A stretch of 64,000 nucleotides of DNA from Blastocystis sp. Blastoise. Its lineage: Eukaryota > Sar > Bigyra > Opalinata > Blastocystidae. A program made the translations under genes and the position numbers. Shown one piece after another: positions 29,758-39,548 of the stretch. Where the stretch lies: the NCBI GenBank assembly GCA_039096225.1, contig JBBPEB010000020.1, positions 212,001 to 276,000 on the forward strand. Reading direction: 5' to 3'. Numbering within the stretch: position 1 is the stretch's first letter; each line of letters begins with the position of its first letter. A model generated the notes under the pieces. It ran no database searches and had not been told where the DNA came from. It was given only the letters and a program-made list of their open reading frames with translations.

Positions 29758-31861
29758 CTATTGTTCACTAATTGTTGATATATATATATATAAAATAATA
29801 AATGATAACAACTGGAAATAATTCTATAGTTGAACTATATATATATTATTTTCATAATCATAAATATCATAAATACTATAATAAATATACTAATAAATAT
29901 AATAATAAATATATACTCATTGATATTTTTATACATTAAAGGACCATAAAATAATTCTAAACATAGAAAGAATGCCACACTTAATTAAAGTATTGACCTC
30001 GTATATCTATATATATAATTTGTTATCAAAAATGAAATAATATTCCTTTTAAATATAAATAAGAAAAAAACGATCACTATAATAAACTAATATACAAATA
30101 AATCAATGAAATAATAATTATAAAAAAGCAATTATAATATAATTAATATAAATACTAATCAAACCTTATAGATAACGCACAATAAATACTCTTGAAAAAT
30201 AGTGACCATCCTGCACTATAAAATAAAGATAAATCAAATAAATATTATAAATGAAGAAACGAATTATATACAAAAAATATATGTTGATCCATTTGAACCA
30301 TCTGAAACGCTATGGACCCTGATTTTACAATATAAAGAGTTGTTTAAAAGCTAAAAGCCTTGATACCTAAAGAAAGAAAGCAATTAAGTAAAACAGATTA
30401 TAAAAATTAAAATAAATACTCAAGGCGAATACTCTTGATAAACTAAGTTGACTAAATAAAACCAAAATGAATGATCGTATCAAGAGATAATCAAAATAAA
30501 TATATAAAAGAACAAGTTTCATAAAAAGATGTTTTTCCAAGAAAAAAAATAAAAATGCCACAGGCGAGATTCGATCCAGCGACAATAACCACAATAACTA
30601 CAGCGGTGGTCAACTATACCAACTGCTTTCTCGATTTTATTTTCTTATGTGTTCTATATAATAAGTTTAAAATTATTTGAAATCTTCAAATATTATATTT
30701 ATGCTCTTTTATTACATTTATAACATTCTAGAAATACTTAGAATTGTTTTTAAACAAAAATTACTTAATTTTGGAAAACAATTATATGTTGATATGTTGA
30801 TTCTAAACTAAAAAGCAGATATCAATGATGTAAATCATGTTTACAAATAGTAAGATGAAACAAAGTTGATTTTTAATAAAATCATTGTAAATAACAGTCA
30901 AAAGAAAAAGTTTAAAAAAATAGTTCCTCGTAAGAATCGATCCGTCGACCATGTAAAAATTTTGTACGCACTGACCATTTGACCAAACAACCCCCTTATA
31001 ATATTTTTCATCAAGTCATATAATAATTGCAAAGCTAGTGACTACTAACCGTTTTTTTATTTTTTTATTTTTAAACATTAAAACAATATATTTTATAATA
31101 TAAATATTATAAATGTGTTTTGTGACTTATTCTTCATATAAAATGTATTTTAAAAGCATTTTATAAGGCTATAAAAAATCATTTTGTTGGACGTATTGTT
31201 TTTTCAAATCCCGCTTTTGTTCATCGTATTGTTTTTTGTTTGGTTTTTGAAAATAATTATTTTAATATGTTTTTTGTTTATTTAATTTTTATTACTAGTC
31301 AGGGGGTATCTGTAGAGTCCCTACAAGACTCCTTCATGATATTTAATAAAAATAAAAACTTTTTAATTACATTATTATTTTTTATAATATTTTTTAGTAA
31401 TTATTGACATTATTTTACATTACAAACATAAATAAAACTCTTTAAAATAATATACAAAAGAATATTTTAAGCAATTAACTTTTGTCACAAAATATTTTTT
31501 GTTTATCACTCAACTTAACACAAATAGTCAAACATAGGAATCATACTTGTTGTTATTTGATGACTTATGAACTTTTAAGTCATGTATCTGTCACAACATG
31601 TGTCACAAAAAACATTTTATTTGACTTATTTTCAAATAGTCATACACTATATACTAAAATAATATGTTTTTAGTCAAAAACTGTCACGTCATAATATAAT
31701 AGTCAATGAATGAATTATCTTTTTTATGTCACCTGGTCTTTTTTTGTGAAAAGTGTGTAAATCGACGTGTCTTGATGAGCTGAGTTTGAAAATATTTTTT
31801 TTATATTTTTAAAATGAAAAACAAAAAAGTTATTAATAATTTTTCATTTTTGTGTCACAAA
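29758..31861. other. Right arm of the giant element, no gene
   Basis: AT-rich and non-coding. It holds two tRNA-like Pol III promoter remnants (30,554-30,635 and 30,925-30,997, minus) and several TGTCACA motifs at 31,480-31,860 resembling the subterminal repeats of the element. Confidence 0.55.
30554..30635 (-). ncRNA. tRNA-derived (SINE-like) remnant
   Basis: Minus strand has an A-box-like GCAGTTGGTATAG and, about 45 nt later, a B-box-like GGATCGAATCTC, then a T-rich run. The acceptor arms do not pair, so it is not a functional tRNA. A similar arrangement with GGATCGATTC lies at 30,925-30,997. A tRNA pseudogene or SINE head is the best guess. Confidence 0.35.
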
Positions 31862-31914
31862 TTTTGCTGACAATTGCGACGCCGCAAAAAAAAAGGGCCT
31901 TTTGGAAGTCGCTG
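31862..31914 (-). repeat. Right terminal inverted repeat of the giant hAT-like element
   Basis: Read inward: CAGCGACTTCCAAAAGG, then an A/T-homopolymer, GCGGCGTCGCAATTGTCA. The same arrangement, with CAGTGACTTCC, ends the short element at 54,993. An open frame from 31,874 through this repeat joins the viral gene by accident of the insertion. Confidence 0.8.
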
Positions 31915-31924
31915 TTTTAAATAT

Positions 31925-34237
31925 ATGTCAGAAGATAAAGATAATAGAATTAAAACACAAATTATACCTATTAACACTTTAAGTGTTAATAATGAATTTG
32001 ATGTACATCTTGATACAAATATTGATATACAAGGTGATACTATAGGTTTTGTTGATCTTAATTTATGTAGTAATATTAATTCTAATAATGAACAAATACC
32101 TATATTTAATACTATTGAACAAGATGAAACATTAGCTATAAATGGTATTCTTATTGATATTCCTAAAGGTTATTATGATTTATCTACTTTATTAAATATA
32201 ACTGGATTTAAATTAAAACAAGAAGAAAATAATGAAAATATTGCTTTATTATCTTATACTTATGAACAACCTAAAATCTTTGTTGTAGATTCAAATAATA
32301 ATAAAGTAAAAATATATATTAGTGCAGGAAGAAATCAACAATCAACTATACCTAATGGTAAGTATACAGAACAAGAATATATAGAAGAAATTGCATGGGG
32401 AATGAATAGTTATTGGGGTTCAACGGCATCCTCTCGATATTGTGTAGATTGGAGTGAATTTGCTTATAGTATACGATTAGCAAATAATAATGAAACTATA
32501 CATTGGATTAATCATGATGACACAGTAGGTGTCTTTAGTACTGCACATTCATTTCATTTTAATACAATAACTAACGGTATATCAACTGATTATGATAAAT
32601 ATAATTATATTAATTTTATTGATACGAATGATAAAACAATATGTAAACAAGAATGGAAATTTGATAGAGTAGTTAATTTTGCTGTTATTGAAGAAGGAAA
32701 AAATACAATATATATGAGTATGGGTGCTGATTATCCAAAAATGTTTCTTATTACTATACCTCCTGGAACATATACACAAAAATCATTTTATGAAGAATTC
32801 TGCAGACAATCAAGTATAGCATGGCCAGCAACAATACAACCCGGTGGTATTGATACACTTGATGACTGGACAGAAGAACATCCATTCTGGTATTTACAAA
32901 ATGAAGAATTGAATGATGCTTATTTAAGTAATTATGACTTAGAACATAGTTTAATGGATTATTATGGTATATTACATAATTTACAAACATTTAAATATTT
33001 TAATTCATTTACACCTATAAATATGTGGGATGTACAAGATGGTCCAATGCCTAAATATACAGATTATCCAGAAGAATTAAAACAATGGGTACCAGGATAT
33101 ATACCTCCAATAAATACTACTATTATTCCTACATATCATACATATATAGATGCAAGATTTATTAATTTTGCTACTTGCCCACAATTACGTGAAATTCTTG
33201 GATTTACACAAGAATATTATTTAAATGATGATATAAAAATAAGTGAGAATATAGCTAATATTACTGGAAAAAAATCAGTTTTACAATGTCATTGTAGTAT
33301 ATCAGATACTATGAATAATTGCTTATGTTGTATACCAATACGAAATCCCCTTGGGAATAATCAATTTCATGAAATGATAAATAGTCATGTTAATATAGGT
33401 ATTACTCATACAAATTATTTAAAATTTCGTTTTACAGATGCTGCTGGCAATGGAATAGAAATTGCTGGCAATACGAAATTACTTGGTTTTTTAGAATTAA
33501 AAGATACGGTTGAAGGCTCAGAACAACCACAAACATTAAAAAATTTAAATTTATCTTGTTTAACCGCGGATACACAATTTGAAACTGATTTTAAAGATTT
33601 GAATTTAATTGATAAAACCGTAAAAGATATTATTATACAAAATAATAATCCTTCAACTACTGGTCAAATAAATTCTCTTTATATAAATAATTTTCAAAAT
33701 CCTATTTGTATTTTTAACACAGATCAAAAGTTTCTCTATTATAATAATGTAAATTCTCCAATTTCTGTAAATCATAATATAAAATTATTATTTGATCATC
33801 CTTTTCAAGGAAATATTATTTGTAATGTCTGTGAACCTGTAACAATCCCACGGTTATTCTTAGATTGGGATGAAATCTATTGTGATTTTACAAATTCAGA
33901 CAAATTAAGTTTTAATATTCATAAAGTCTTAAAATATAATAATGTTTATTTAACAAATATTTTAGTATTATCTACAAATATTAAAGAAAACACAAATGGA
34001 ATAGTTTCTCTTAATTGTTTCCCTAATAAATATCAAAATATTATTCATATGATATTCCCAGGGGAATTACCTTATTTTTATAATTCTGATCAAAAATATG
34101 ATTGTATAAAACAATATATGAAACCAAATACGTATGTATGTAATCGCAGTATGTTGTCATTATTACCAAGTATTACGTCATTTGAAATAAGCTGTGACGT
34201 TAGGTGTGTCATACTCTTAAAGATCCAATATAATTAA
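31925..34237 (+). CDS. Viral 770-aa structural protein with three IPxGxY modules
   Basis: The start is set at the ATG of MSEDKDN, two bases after the target duplication; the 17 codons upstream belong to the transposon end. The protein repeats an IPxGxYxxxxxxxxx module: DIPKGYYDLSTLL (about residue 78), TIPNGKYTEQEYIEE (about 150) and TIPPGTYTQKSFYEE (about 280). It is asparagine-rich and beta-rich throughout. The same module occurs once in the 216-aa protein at 4490-5140. A penton-base, spike or fibre-type structural role is inferred. No enzyme motif is seen. The insertion has replaced its whole upstream region, so its native promoter is gone. Confidence 0.7.
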   Translation: MSEDKDNRIKTQIIPINTLSVNNEFDVHLDTNIDIQGDTIGFVDLNLCSNINSNNEQIPIFNTIEQDETLAINGILIDIPKGYYDLSTLLNITGFKLKQEENNENIALLSYTYEQPKIFVVDSNNNKVKIYISAGRNQQSTIPNGKYTEQEYIEEIAWGMNSYWGSTASSRYCVDWSEFAYSIRLANNNETIHWINHDDTVGVFSTAHSFHFNTITNGISTDYDKYNYINFIDTNDKTICKQEWKFDRVVNFAVIEEGKNTIYMSMGADYPKMFLITIPPGTYTQKSFYEEFCRQSSIAWPATIQPGGIDTLDDWTEEHPFWYLQNEELNDAYLSNYDLEHSLMDYYGILHNLQTFKYFNSFTPINMWDVQDGPMPKYTDYPEELKQWVPGYIPPINTTIIPTYHTYIDARFINFATCPQLREILGFTQEYYLNDDIKISENIANITGKKSVLQCHCSISDTMNNCLCCIPIRNPLGNNQFHEMINSHVNIGITHTNYLKFRFTDAAGNGIEIAGNTKLLGFLELKDTVEGSEQPQTLKNLNLSCLTADTQFETDFKDLNLIDKTVKDIIIQNNNPSTTGQINSLYINNFQNPICIFNTDQKFLYYNNVNSPISVNHNIKLLFDHPFQGNIICNVCEPVTIPRLFLDWDEIYCDFTNSDKLSFNIHKVLKYNNVYLTNILVLSTNIKENTNGIVSLNCFPNKYQNIIHMIFPGELPYFYNSDQKYDCIKQYMKPNTYVCNRSMLSLLPSITSFEISCDVRCVILLKIQYN

Positions 34238-34359
34238 AAATAATAGTTTCTCTTTTTAAAGATATAAGTTTCCACTTTTCTCTATTTTTTTATTTTATTT
34301 TATAAATCATTTTTATTTTATTTTTTATTATTTTTAAATAATTCTGAATTCTGCTGAAA

Positions 34360-34992
34360 ATGTCTGAAGATTTGAATAAGTTACCTTACTCTGAACTCCT
34401 TAAAGAAAAAAAATTAGAAAAGAAACTGAAATTATTGAAATGGAATATTGGTGAACCTCATGAAAGTACTTTTGTAGATAATGTTTTTGATATTCGTGAA
34501 ACAATGAAAAATGTGAAACAATTAATTTCTTATTTAGGTGAAACCATACAATTATATGATGAAATCTTGAATGATGAAAATGCCAAGAAGGCTGCCCCTG
34601 AACATTTAGCTCTTATTGATTATTCTACTGATAATAAAGAACTTCATGTATATATAGAAAAACGCATTTTTGAGGGACTCAGAGACATAGATGATTGTCT
34701 TATATATATTGAAACAGAAGCTCAAAGTATTCGTAATCCTAGAGAATTATTTAAGGAAATGAAAAGAATTCGTAAAGAAAAATATGATGAATGTGAAAAA
34801 TTTGTAAAGTATAATATATCTAAGAATGGTATTGATACTCCACCAAGAACTCCTACTCATGAAGCTAAAAGAACTAAGATTGAACCAAGTCAACCTGAAC
34901 GTAATTTAACTCCTTTAATTGATTTTCCAATGCTTAATCTTGACTGTATTTCTGAATCTGAAGAAAATAGTAGTAGTTCTGATAAAGAATGA
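34360..34992 (+). CDS. Viral 210-aa coiled-coil protein, acidic tail
   Basis: Unrecognised. It has a lysine/glutamate-rich helical N-terminal two thirds, then a proline-threonine linker with a basic nuclear-localisation-like stretch (TPPRTPTHEAKRTKIEP) and an acidic serine tail (SESEENSSSSDKE). It lies 122 bp downstream of the 770-aa gene on the same strand and ends in TGA. The sequence beyond that TGA is plainly non-coding, evidence that TGA is a stop in this element. Confidence 0.65.
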   Translation: MSEDLNKLPYSELLKEKKLEKKLKLLKWNIGEPHESTFVDNVFDIRETMKNVKQLISYLGETIQLYDEILNDENAKKAAPEHLALIDYSTDNKELHVYIEKRIFEGLRDIDDCLIYIETEAQSIRNPRELFKEMKRIRKEKYDECEKFVKYNISKNGIDTPPRTPTHEAKRTKIEPSQPERNLTPLIDFPMLNLDCISESEENSSSSDKE

Positions 34993-35138
34993 ATTTTTAT
35001 TTTTTATATTATTTTATTTATTTATTTATATTTTTTTTATTGTATTAAAAATTATTATTAATTCTTTTATTTGTTGTTTAGTTATTATTTTTTTTTTTAA
35101 TTAAAACAAAACACATATATAATATATATAAAAAATAA

Positions 35139-35558
35139 TTAATTATTATTATTATTAAAAAAAGAATTTACTGACATACAATCATTTTGATTCATACGAT
35201 TATTATTTATAAAGGGTGGCTGTGTTAAATCATTATCTATAGAAGATATATGTGGTTGTGAAGATAGAATAGAATTATTATTATTATAAAGATTTTTAGA
35301 ATATATTTTTTGTATTTCCTTATCTATAATATTTTGAATTTCTTTACGACATTGATTATCGTCTATAAATTCACTGGCACGACGTAAACCATTTAATTCA
35401 TTTTTTGTAAAATTTGCATTCTTATGAAAATCTATAAATCTACAACATAAACTAAATATACGATTTCCATAGGACCTTATAGCATCTTTCTTTATACCAC
35501 GTAATTCTTCAGCAAAATTTGCATAAGTCATATTATGCATATTAATAGGTTGTGACAT
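35139..35558 (-). CDS. Viral 139-aa hypothetical protein
   Basis: Unrecognised. A helical N-terminal half with a few cysteines (FSLCCRFIDFHK) is followed by an asparagine-rich low-complexity tail ending in poly-Asn. It converges on the 210-aa gene, with a 146-bp AT-rich gap, and is the last gene of the right-half minus-strand cluster. The T-rich leader before the ATG is like that of the other viral genes. Confidence 0.55.
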   Translation of the reverse strand: MSQPINMHNMTYANFAEELRGIKKDAIRSYGNRIFSLCCRFIDFHKNANFTKNELNGLRRASEFIDDNQCRKEIQNIIDKEIQKIYSKNLYNNNNSILSSQPHISSIDNDLTQPPFINNNRMNQNDCMSVNSFFNNNNN

Positions 35559-35645
35559 TTTTATTACTATATAGAAAAATAAAATAATTATGTCAATAAC
35601 CTTGAATTTATTTTATTTAATATATTCAGTTCACATCAGAATTTT

Positions 35646-36236
35646 TCAACATGGCATTACATTACCGTGACTAATTAAATATAATAAAGAATAATAAAAA
35701 CAACCATTAGCATTTTCAGACGTGCTTTGATGCTGAATTGGACTGAATACTATGTTATGACTATTTACAAAATTTCTACTAAAATTTGGTTTATTCCCAA
35801 GACTACTATAATGTTCTATTTTCTTTGGAGTATAGATAATTGCTTCAAAATGTCCAAAGTTAGGATCTGAATTACTTTGATGAAATATCATATTATATTT
35901 TGTTCTATCATTATCTATATTATTTTCAAATTCTTCATAACTATTATAATAATTAAAACCTTCTGAATTTGACTGATTTAACATATTCATTGTTGATTTT
36001 GCACGACTACAAGCCACCGCACTTGTTGGTTTATTTAAATAACCGTAGTTATATATTTGCTTTAATAAATTCATGGGAACTGATGAATATTGACTAATTT
36101 TTTGAGAAAAATCTTCGGGAGATCTAGGAGTTACTTTTCTATCAGAATCACTTATAATAGGATTATCACAATCTAAGTGTTCTTGTATAAGTTTCTCATT
36201 CTTACTTTCTTCTAAACCTCCCCCTCTCAGTTTTTT
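35646..36236 (-). CDS. Adenain-like (Ulp1 fold) protease domain, -1 frame extension
   Basis: The frame is open from the slippery site at 36,230-36,236 to the TGA at 35,646-35,648. The first ATG (36,074) comes only after about 52 coding-like codons, so it probably has no start of its own and is fused by -1 frameshifting to the upstream 191-aa gene. The order of blocks resembles adenovirus/polinton C5 proteases: FGHFEAIIY (His block), IEHYSSLG (usual acidic FDS.G block), IQHQSTSE (Gln block), NANGCFYYSLLYL (usual CG block). The acidic and Cys positions appear as Ser and Asn, with a Cys two residues on, so activity is doubtful. The junction encodes LRGGG, a likely Gly-Gly cleavage site. Assignment to the protease fold is by motif order only. 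Confidence 0.55.
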   Translation of the reverse strand, partial: KKLRGGGLEESKNEKLIQEHLDCDNPIISDSDRKVTPRSPEDFSQKISQYSSVPMNLLKQIYNYGYLNKPTSAVACSRAKSTMNMLNQSNSEGFNYYNSYEEFENNIDNDRTKYNMIFHQSNSDPNFGHFEAIIYTPKKIEHYSSLGNKPNFSRNFVNSHNIVFSPIQHQSTSENANGCFYYSLLYLISHGNVMPC

Positions 36237-36889
36237 GATTTATTCCCATGTTTATTTCGTTTACATTGTTGCATATATTCATAAAATGCTCTACCTTTTA
36301 ATCTTTTTTTAGGTCCAGCAGCACGTAATACACCACTAGCTTTATCTGGCTTATTTTCTATTTCAGGCGCATCTGAAGTTTTTTCAGAACTATCAGCAAT
36401 TAAATTATCATTTTGAACAATTTGCTTGGAATTTGCTGCTTTCTGTTTCTGGTAATTTTCTAAATTTTTCTTTCTTTCTTTTAATTCTTCTTTATGATAA
36501 TCACCTTCTACTTCCATTTCTTGTTTTTTTATTTCATTTTCTTCTTTCATTGTATCCCATGCTTCTTTTAATTTACCTGGTTGTGCATAATACATTATTT
36601 TAGAAGGAATTGTCTTTACTGTATTCCATATATCTGGTAAATTCTTTACTACACCCATAATTTCATCAACTACACCACCACCACGCCTAAGCCGCAAATG
36701 ATTACCATCAGGAGATTCACTAAAATCTATATATTTACGTATTTTAGACATATTCAGTGGTTTTAAGCCTGCTGCACGCATTCCTTTACGGTTATCTACC
36801 ATAAATTGTAAAGCATTAGCTATTTGTGGTGGAATTAATTTCCCTTTTTTATTTTTTGTTTTAAAGAATTTCCTTACAGATTTATCATC
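36227..36889 (-). CDS. Viral structural precursor with Gly-Gly sites (191 aa from ATG)
   Basis: From the ATG at 36,802 it reads 191 codons to TGA (36,227-36,229). The same frame is open and basic for 29 codons upstream (36,803-36,889: KFFKTKNKKGK, then PPQIANALQF), back to the TAA of the preceding gene. The true N-terminus may therefore lie upstream without its own ATG. RLRRGGGVVDE (about residues 37-47) and GVLRAAG look like adenain-type processing sites. The middle is a long charged coiled coil, reminiscent of adenovirus core/cement precursors. The last codons AAA AAC TGA overlap an A_AAA_AAC slippery heptamer leading into the protease-like frame. Function is inferred from motifs and context. 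Confidence 0.6.
   Translation of the reverse strand, partial: DDKSVRKFFKTKNKKGKLIPPQIANALQFMVDNRKGMRAAGLKPLNMSKIRKYIDFSESPDGNHLRLRRGGGVVDEIMGVVKNLPDIWNTVKTIPSKIMYYAQPGKLKEAWDTMKEENEIKKQEMEVEGDYHKEELKERKKNLENYQKQKAANSKQIVQNDNLIADSSEKTSDAPEIENKPDKASGVLRAAGPKKRLKGRAFYEYMQQCKRNKHGNKSKN
36230..36236 (-). promoter_or_regulatory. Candidate -1 ribosomal frameshift site (A AAA AAC)
   Basis: On the minus strand the codons are TCA AAA AAC TGA, a perfect X_XXY_YYZ heptamer directly followed by the zero-frame stop. Slipping back one base gives CTG AGA GGG GGA GGT, that is LRGGG, and enters the protease-like frame without a stop. A G-rich run follows (GAGAGGGGGAGG) that could pair with CTCCC about 100 nt downstream. 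A natural indel in the A6 run is the alternative. Confidence 0.55.
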
Positions 36890-37633
36890 TTAAGAACCAC
36901 CTCTAGAAGACTCCATCGCAGTAATAACTCCTGATAAATTATTTTCTAATAATGTACCACCAAAGGTTTTATTTAATTTTCTATGAATTCCATTACCTTG
37001 ATTATTATTGGCTATCTTCTTTATTATATTTAATGAACCATTTACTATACCACCTTGTGAATCATTATTATCACCAGTTAACATATTACCTATATGTTCT
37101 ACTGATTTACGTTTTGTAGCTTTACCTATAGCTTTCATTGTATGACCTAAAGCTTTTGTAAACATACCACCACCTTTATTATTTTGTAATTTATTTAATT
37201 CACGACTATTATAAGCTAATCCTTTACCTTTTATACCTATACGATTACGTGCTTTGAAATTAGTAGGATTAATCTGTGGATCATCACTAGTATGAGCTTC
37301 TTCTTGATTATCTACAGTATCATCATATCGCCTTTTATTTATTACACCTTTTCCTACAGGTTTTGCTTGTATTAAAGCTCCTCCTGCACCTGTATTAATA
37401 CCAAATTCTTTATCACGATTAACATAAGAATTTATTTTATTTTCTATTTGATTTTTCTTTTTTAAATTTGATACTAAAAAAGATGAATTTGGACCTACTT
37501 CAAATATTAATGGATTATATTCATCTAATGTTTTTAATGGTTGAGGTTTATAAGGTCTATTCTCTTTACCAACTGCTATTTTATTTATACCAAATGCACC
37601 AGGGCTTGGCATACCTAATATACAAGTTTCCAT
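36890..37633 (-). CDS. Viral 247-aa structural precursor, many Gly-Gly sites
   Basis: A basic, glycine-rich protein without a known domain. It has repeated potential adenain-type sites: GAGGALI, IKGKGLAY, KGGGMFTK, SQGGIVNG, TFGGTLL and, at the very C-terminus, SSRGGS just before TAA. This pattern resembles adenovirus core/minor capsid precursors that are matured by the viral protease. The next gene is in the same frame directly after the TAA, so the stop may be the only thing separating two parts of one polyprotein. It starts at an ATG behind an AT-rich leader. The adjoining methyltransferase is on the same strand. Confidence 0.6.
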   Translation of the reverse strand: METCILGMPSPGAFGINKIAVGKENRPYKPQPLKTLDEYNPLIFEVGPNSSFLVSNLKKKNQIENKINSYVNRDKEFGINTGAGGALIQAKPVGKGVINKRRYDDTVDNQEEAHTSDDPQINPTNFKARNRIGIKGKGLAYNSRELNKLQNNKGGGMFTKALGHTMKAIGKATKRKSVEHIGNMLTGDNNDSQGGIVNGSLNIIKKIANNNQGNGIHRKLNKTFGGTLLENNLSGVITAMESSRGGS

Positions 37634-37702
37634 TATTAATAAAATATATTTTTTATAACAAAACTATTCTTTTAATAATAAATAAAATATAAATAAATAA
37701 TG

Positions 37703-38542
37703 TTAATAATTTATATGTAAAATATATTCATCATATAATACACCTTTACTTCTTACATATGTATTTTGACGATAAAATGATAATACTGAAGTATATTGTA
37801 TATCTTTATCATCAAAAGATTTTTTCATTTCATTACTTCATGATATATATACACATATAGCATCTTTCATTTCTTTCACAGTTTCTAAAAATTCATTATT
37901 TGAAAATTTATCTTTACTATAACGATCAAATGTATTCATATAGGGTGGATCCATATAATATATACCCTTAGGATATTTCTTTATTATATCACGATAATCA
38001 TCATTTAATATAGTTACATTATTATAATTTAATAAAGATGATATTTGTAAAATATTTTCTTTATTAAATATATTTTTATTTCTTTTATATCCCCATGGAG
38101 TACTAAATTCATCTTTTTGATTTACAGAATATATACCACAAAAACATCGTTTATTTAAAGCAATAAAGTAAGCACAACGCATCAAAGTATTTGTACAAGT
38201 ATTAAATATTTTACGTAATTCATAATAATTATCAGAAGTATCTTCTACATCATTTAATTTTTCTAATTCAACTATTAATTTTATTGGATAATCACGAATA
38301 TATTTCCAACAATTTATTAAATCAGTATTAGTATCACTAATTACATATTTACGATCAGTTCTATCTTGATAATCTTGCATCATTAAATTTAAAAATACAT
38401 GACCACTACCAATAAAAGGTTCAATATACATTAGATTTTCATTATTATTTCTAGGTACTGACTTTAAAATATCTGCTATTTGACCAGCTACTCTACGTTT
38501 ACTACCAGGCCAAATAACAAAGGATGAATACTGTTTTGACAT
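37703..38542 (-). CDS. Dam/DpnII-type adenine-N6 DNA methyltransferase with in-frame TGA
   Basis: The start is at MSKQYSS (38,542), after a long T-run; the ORF upstream of it is leader. Motifs: WPGSKRR (residues 11-17, the WPGGK-like N-terminal motif), EPFIGSGHVFLNL (motif I, SAM binding, 41-53) and DPPY (198-201, catalytic motif IV). These define the D12 class-alpha family that methylates adenine in short sites. Reading stops at TGA (37,838-37,840) after AICVYIS. The same frame then runs 44 more sense codons to TAA, giving SNEMKKSF...DEYILHINY, which looks like the normal C-terminus of the family. So it is either a nonsense mutant lacking about 45 residues or a readthrough product. It may protect viral DNA or mark it. 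Confidence 0.8.
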
Positions 38543-38640
38543 ATAGAAATAATAATATTTTAAAACAAAACAAATATTTAAAAAAAAATACATTAATAGA
38601 ATAAATAAGAAATATATATAATAATAAAATAAAATAATTT

Positions 38641-39381
38641 TTAAGGTTTTATAGAACATACAGGCATAGTACTATAATGTTGATCACCTCTTTCAATAAT
38701 CATCATTTGAGTTGCATATAAGTTAAAGAAATAGCGAGGATTACCATTGACTATCTTATAATTAACACTTACAGAAAAAAGCACTTTAATAGTACTACCA
38801 GGAGTTAAGAATGTTTCATTAAATTTCATAACAGAGTATTTTTCATTTCGAAAACAAGTTAATAAATTCAGTTCACAATCATAAGTATTCAAACGGACAA
38901 AACTATCTTTTAAAGGAACATTGATAGTCATAACCTTAGTAGGAGTACTCTTTAAAGGAGAATCTATATAATAAAGTAAGTTTGAAGGCCTATTAACAGA
39001 TAAACAAGAACAATTATCAGAAGAACAAGTAATACAATTGGAGTTATCAAGAGAATAAGGATACTTCTTCATTACAAAATCCATATAGACAGCACGACTC
39101 TCAGCGGTAGGGAATAAAGACATATATACAAAATCATCAATTGGCTTAACAAGACAATTGAAGTCTTCGTTATCCATAAATAAAGTTAACTTCGAAGAAA
39201 ATCCATCAGAGAAATATTTCAAAGCAAAAGGAGCAATTAAGGCGGGAGTTTGAACAAATAATCTTTTTTCTTTATAATAAACATCATACCTTTCAGAAAT
39301 ATTATCAATTGGATCTAACTTAACAAGGGATAACTTCGTAGCATCAAAAGAATCTTCAGGGCGGACAATAACACTAGACAT
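38641..39381 (-). CDS. SSB-like (DUF5871/I3-like) single-stranded DNA-binding candidate
   Basis: The start is set at MSSVIVRPE (39,381). The string YYKEKRLFVQTPALIAPFAL resembles the Y.GK.(F/L).(I/V)QTP.......PF.L block of small DUF5871/I3-like proteins of large DNA viruses, thought to bind ssDNA through an OB-like fold. A Cys-rich loop (CITCSSDNCSC) sits mid-protein. Codon use is somewhat richer in G+C than in the capsid genes. It is divergent to the primase-helicase gene across a 510-bp spacer full of tandem repeats, which fits a replication role. Family assignment is from one motif only. Confidence 0.5.
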   Translation of the reverse strand: MSSVIVRPEDSFDATKLSLVKLDPIDNISERYDVYYKEKRLFVQTPALIAPFALKYFSDGFSSKLTLFMDNEDFNCLVKPIDDFVYMSLFPTAESRAVYMDFVMKKYPYSLDNSNCITCSSDNCSCLSVNRPSNLLYYIDSPLKSTPTKVMTINVPLKDSFVRLNTYDCELNLLTCFRNEKYSVMKFNETFLTPGSTIKVLFSVSVNYKIVNGNPRYFFNLYATQMMIIERGDQHYSTMPVCSIKP

Positions 39382-39548
39382 CTTCAAAAAAATTGTAAAA
39401 TTCAAATAAATAAATAAATAAAATTTATATAAATATTGCAATTGCAAAAAAAATAGTTGAACTGAATACTAAAAAAATAATAGTTTCCACTAAAATTTGA
39501 ATTTAGCCAATCATATTTCAATATCTTTTGACAAATAGCTAAGTCATA

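Noticed and set aside
31874-31924. N-terminal extension of the 770-aa protein
   Set aside because: These 17 codons lie in the transposon end and target duplication; the same peptide is read from the MITE at 54,953.
32582-32990. Minus-strand frames inside the 770-aa gene
   Set aside because: Shadows of the plus-strand gene.
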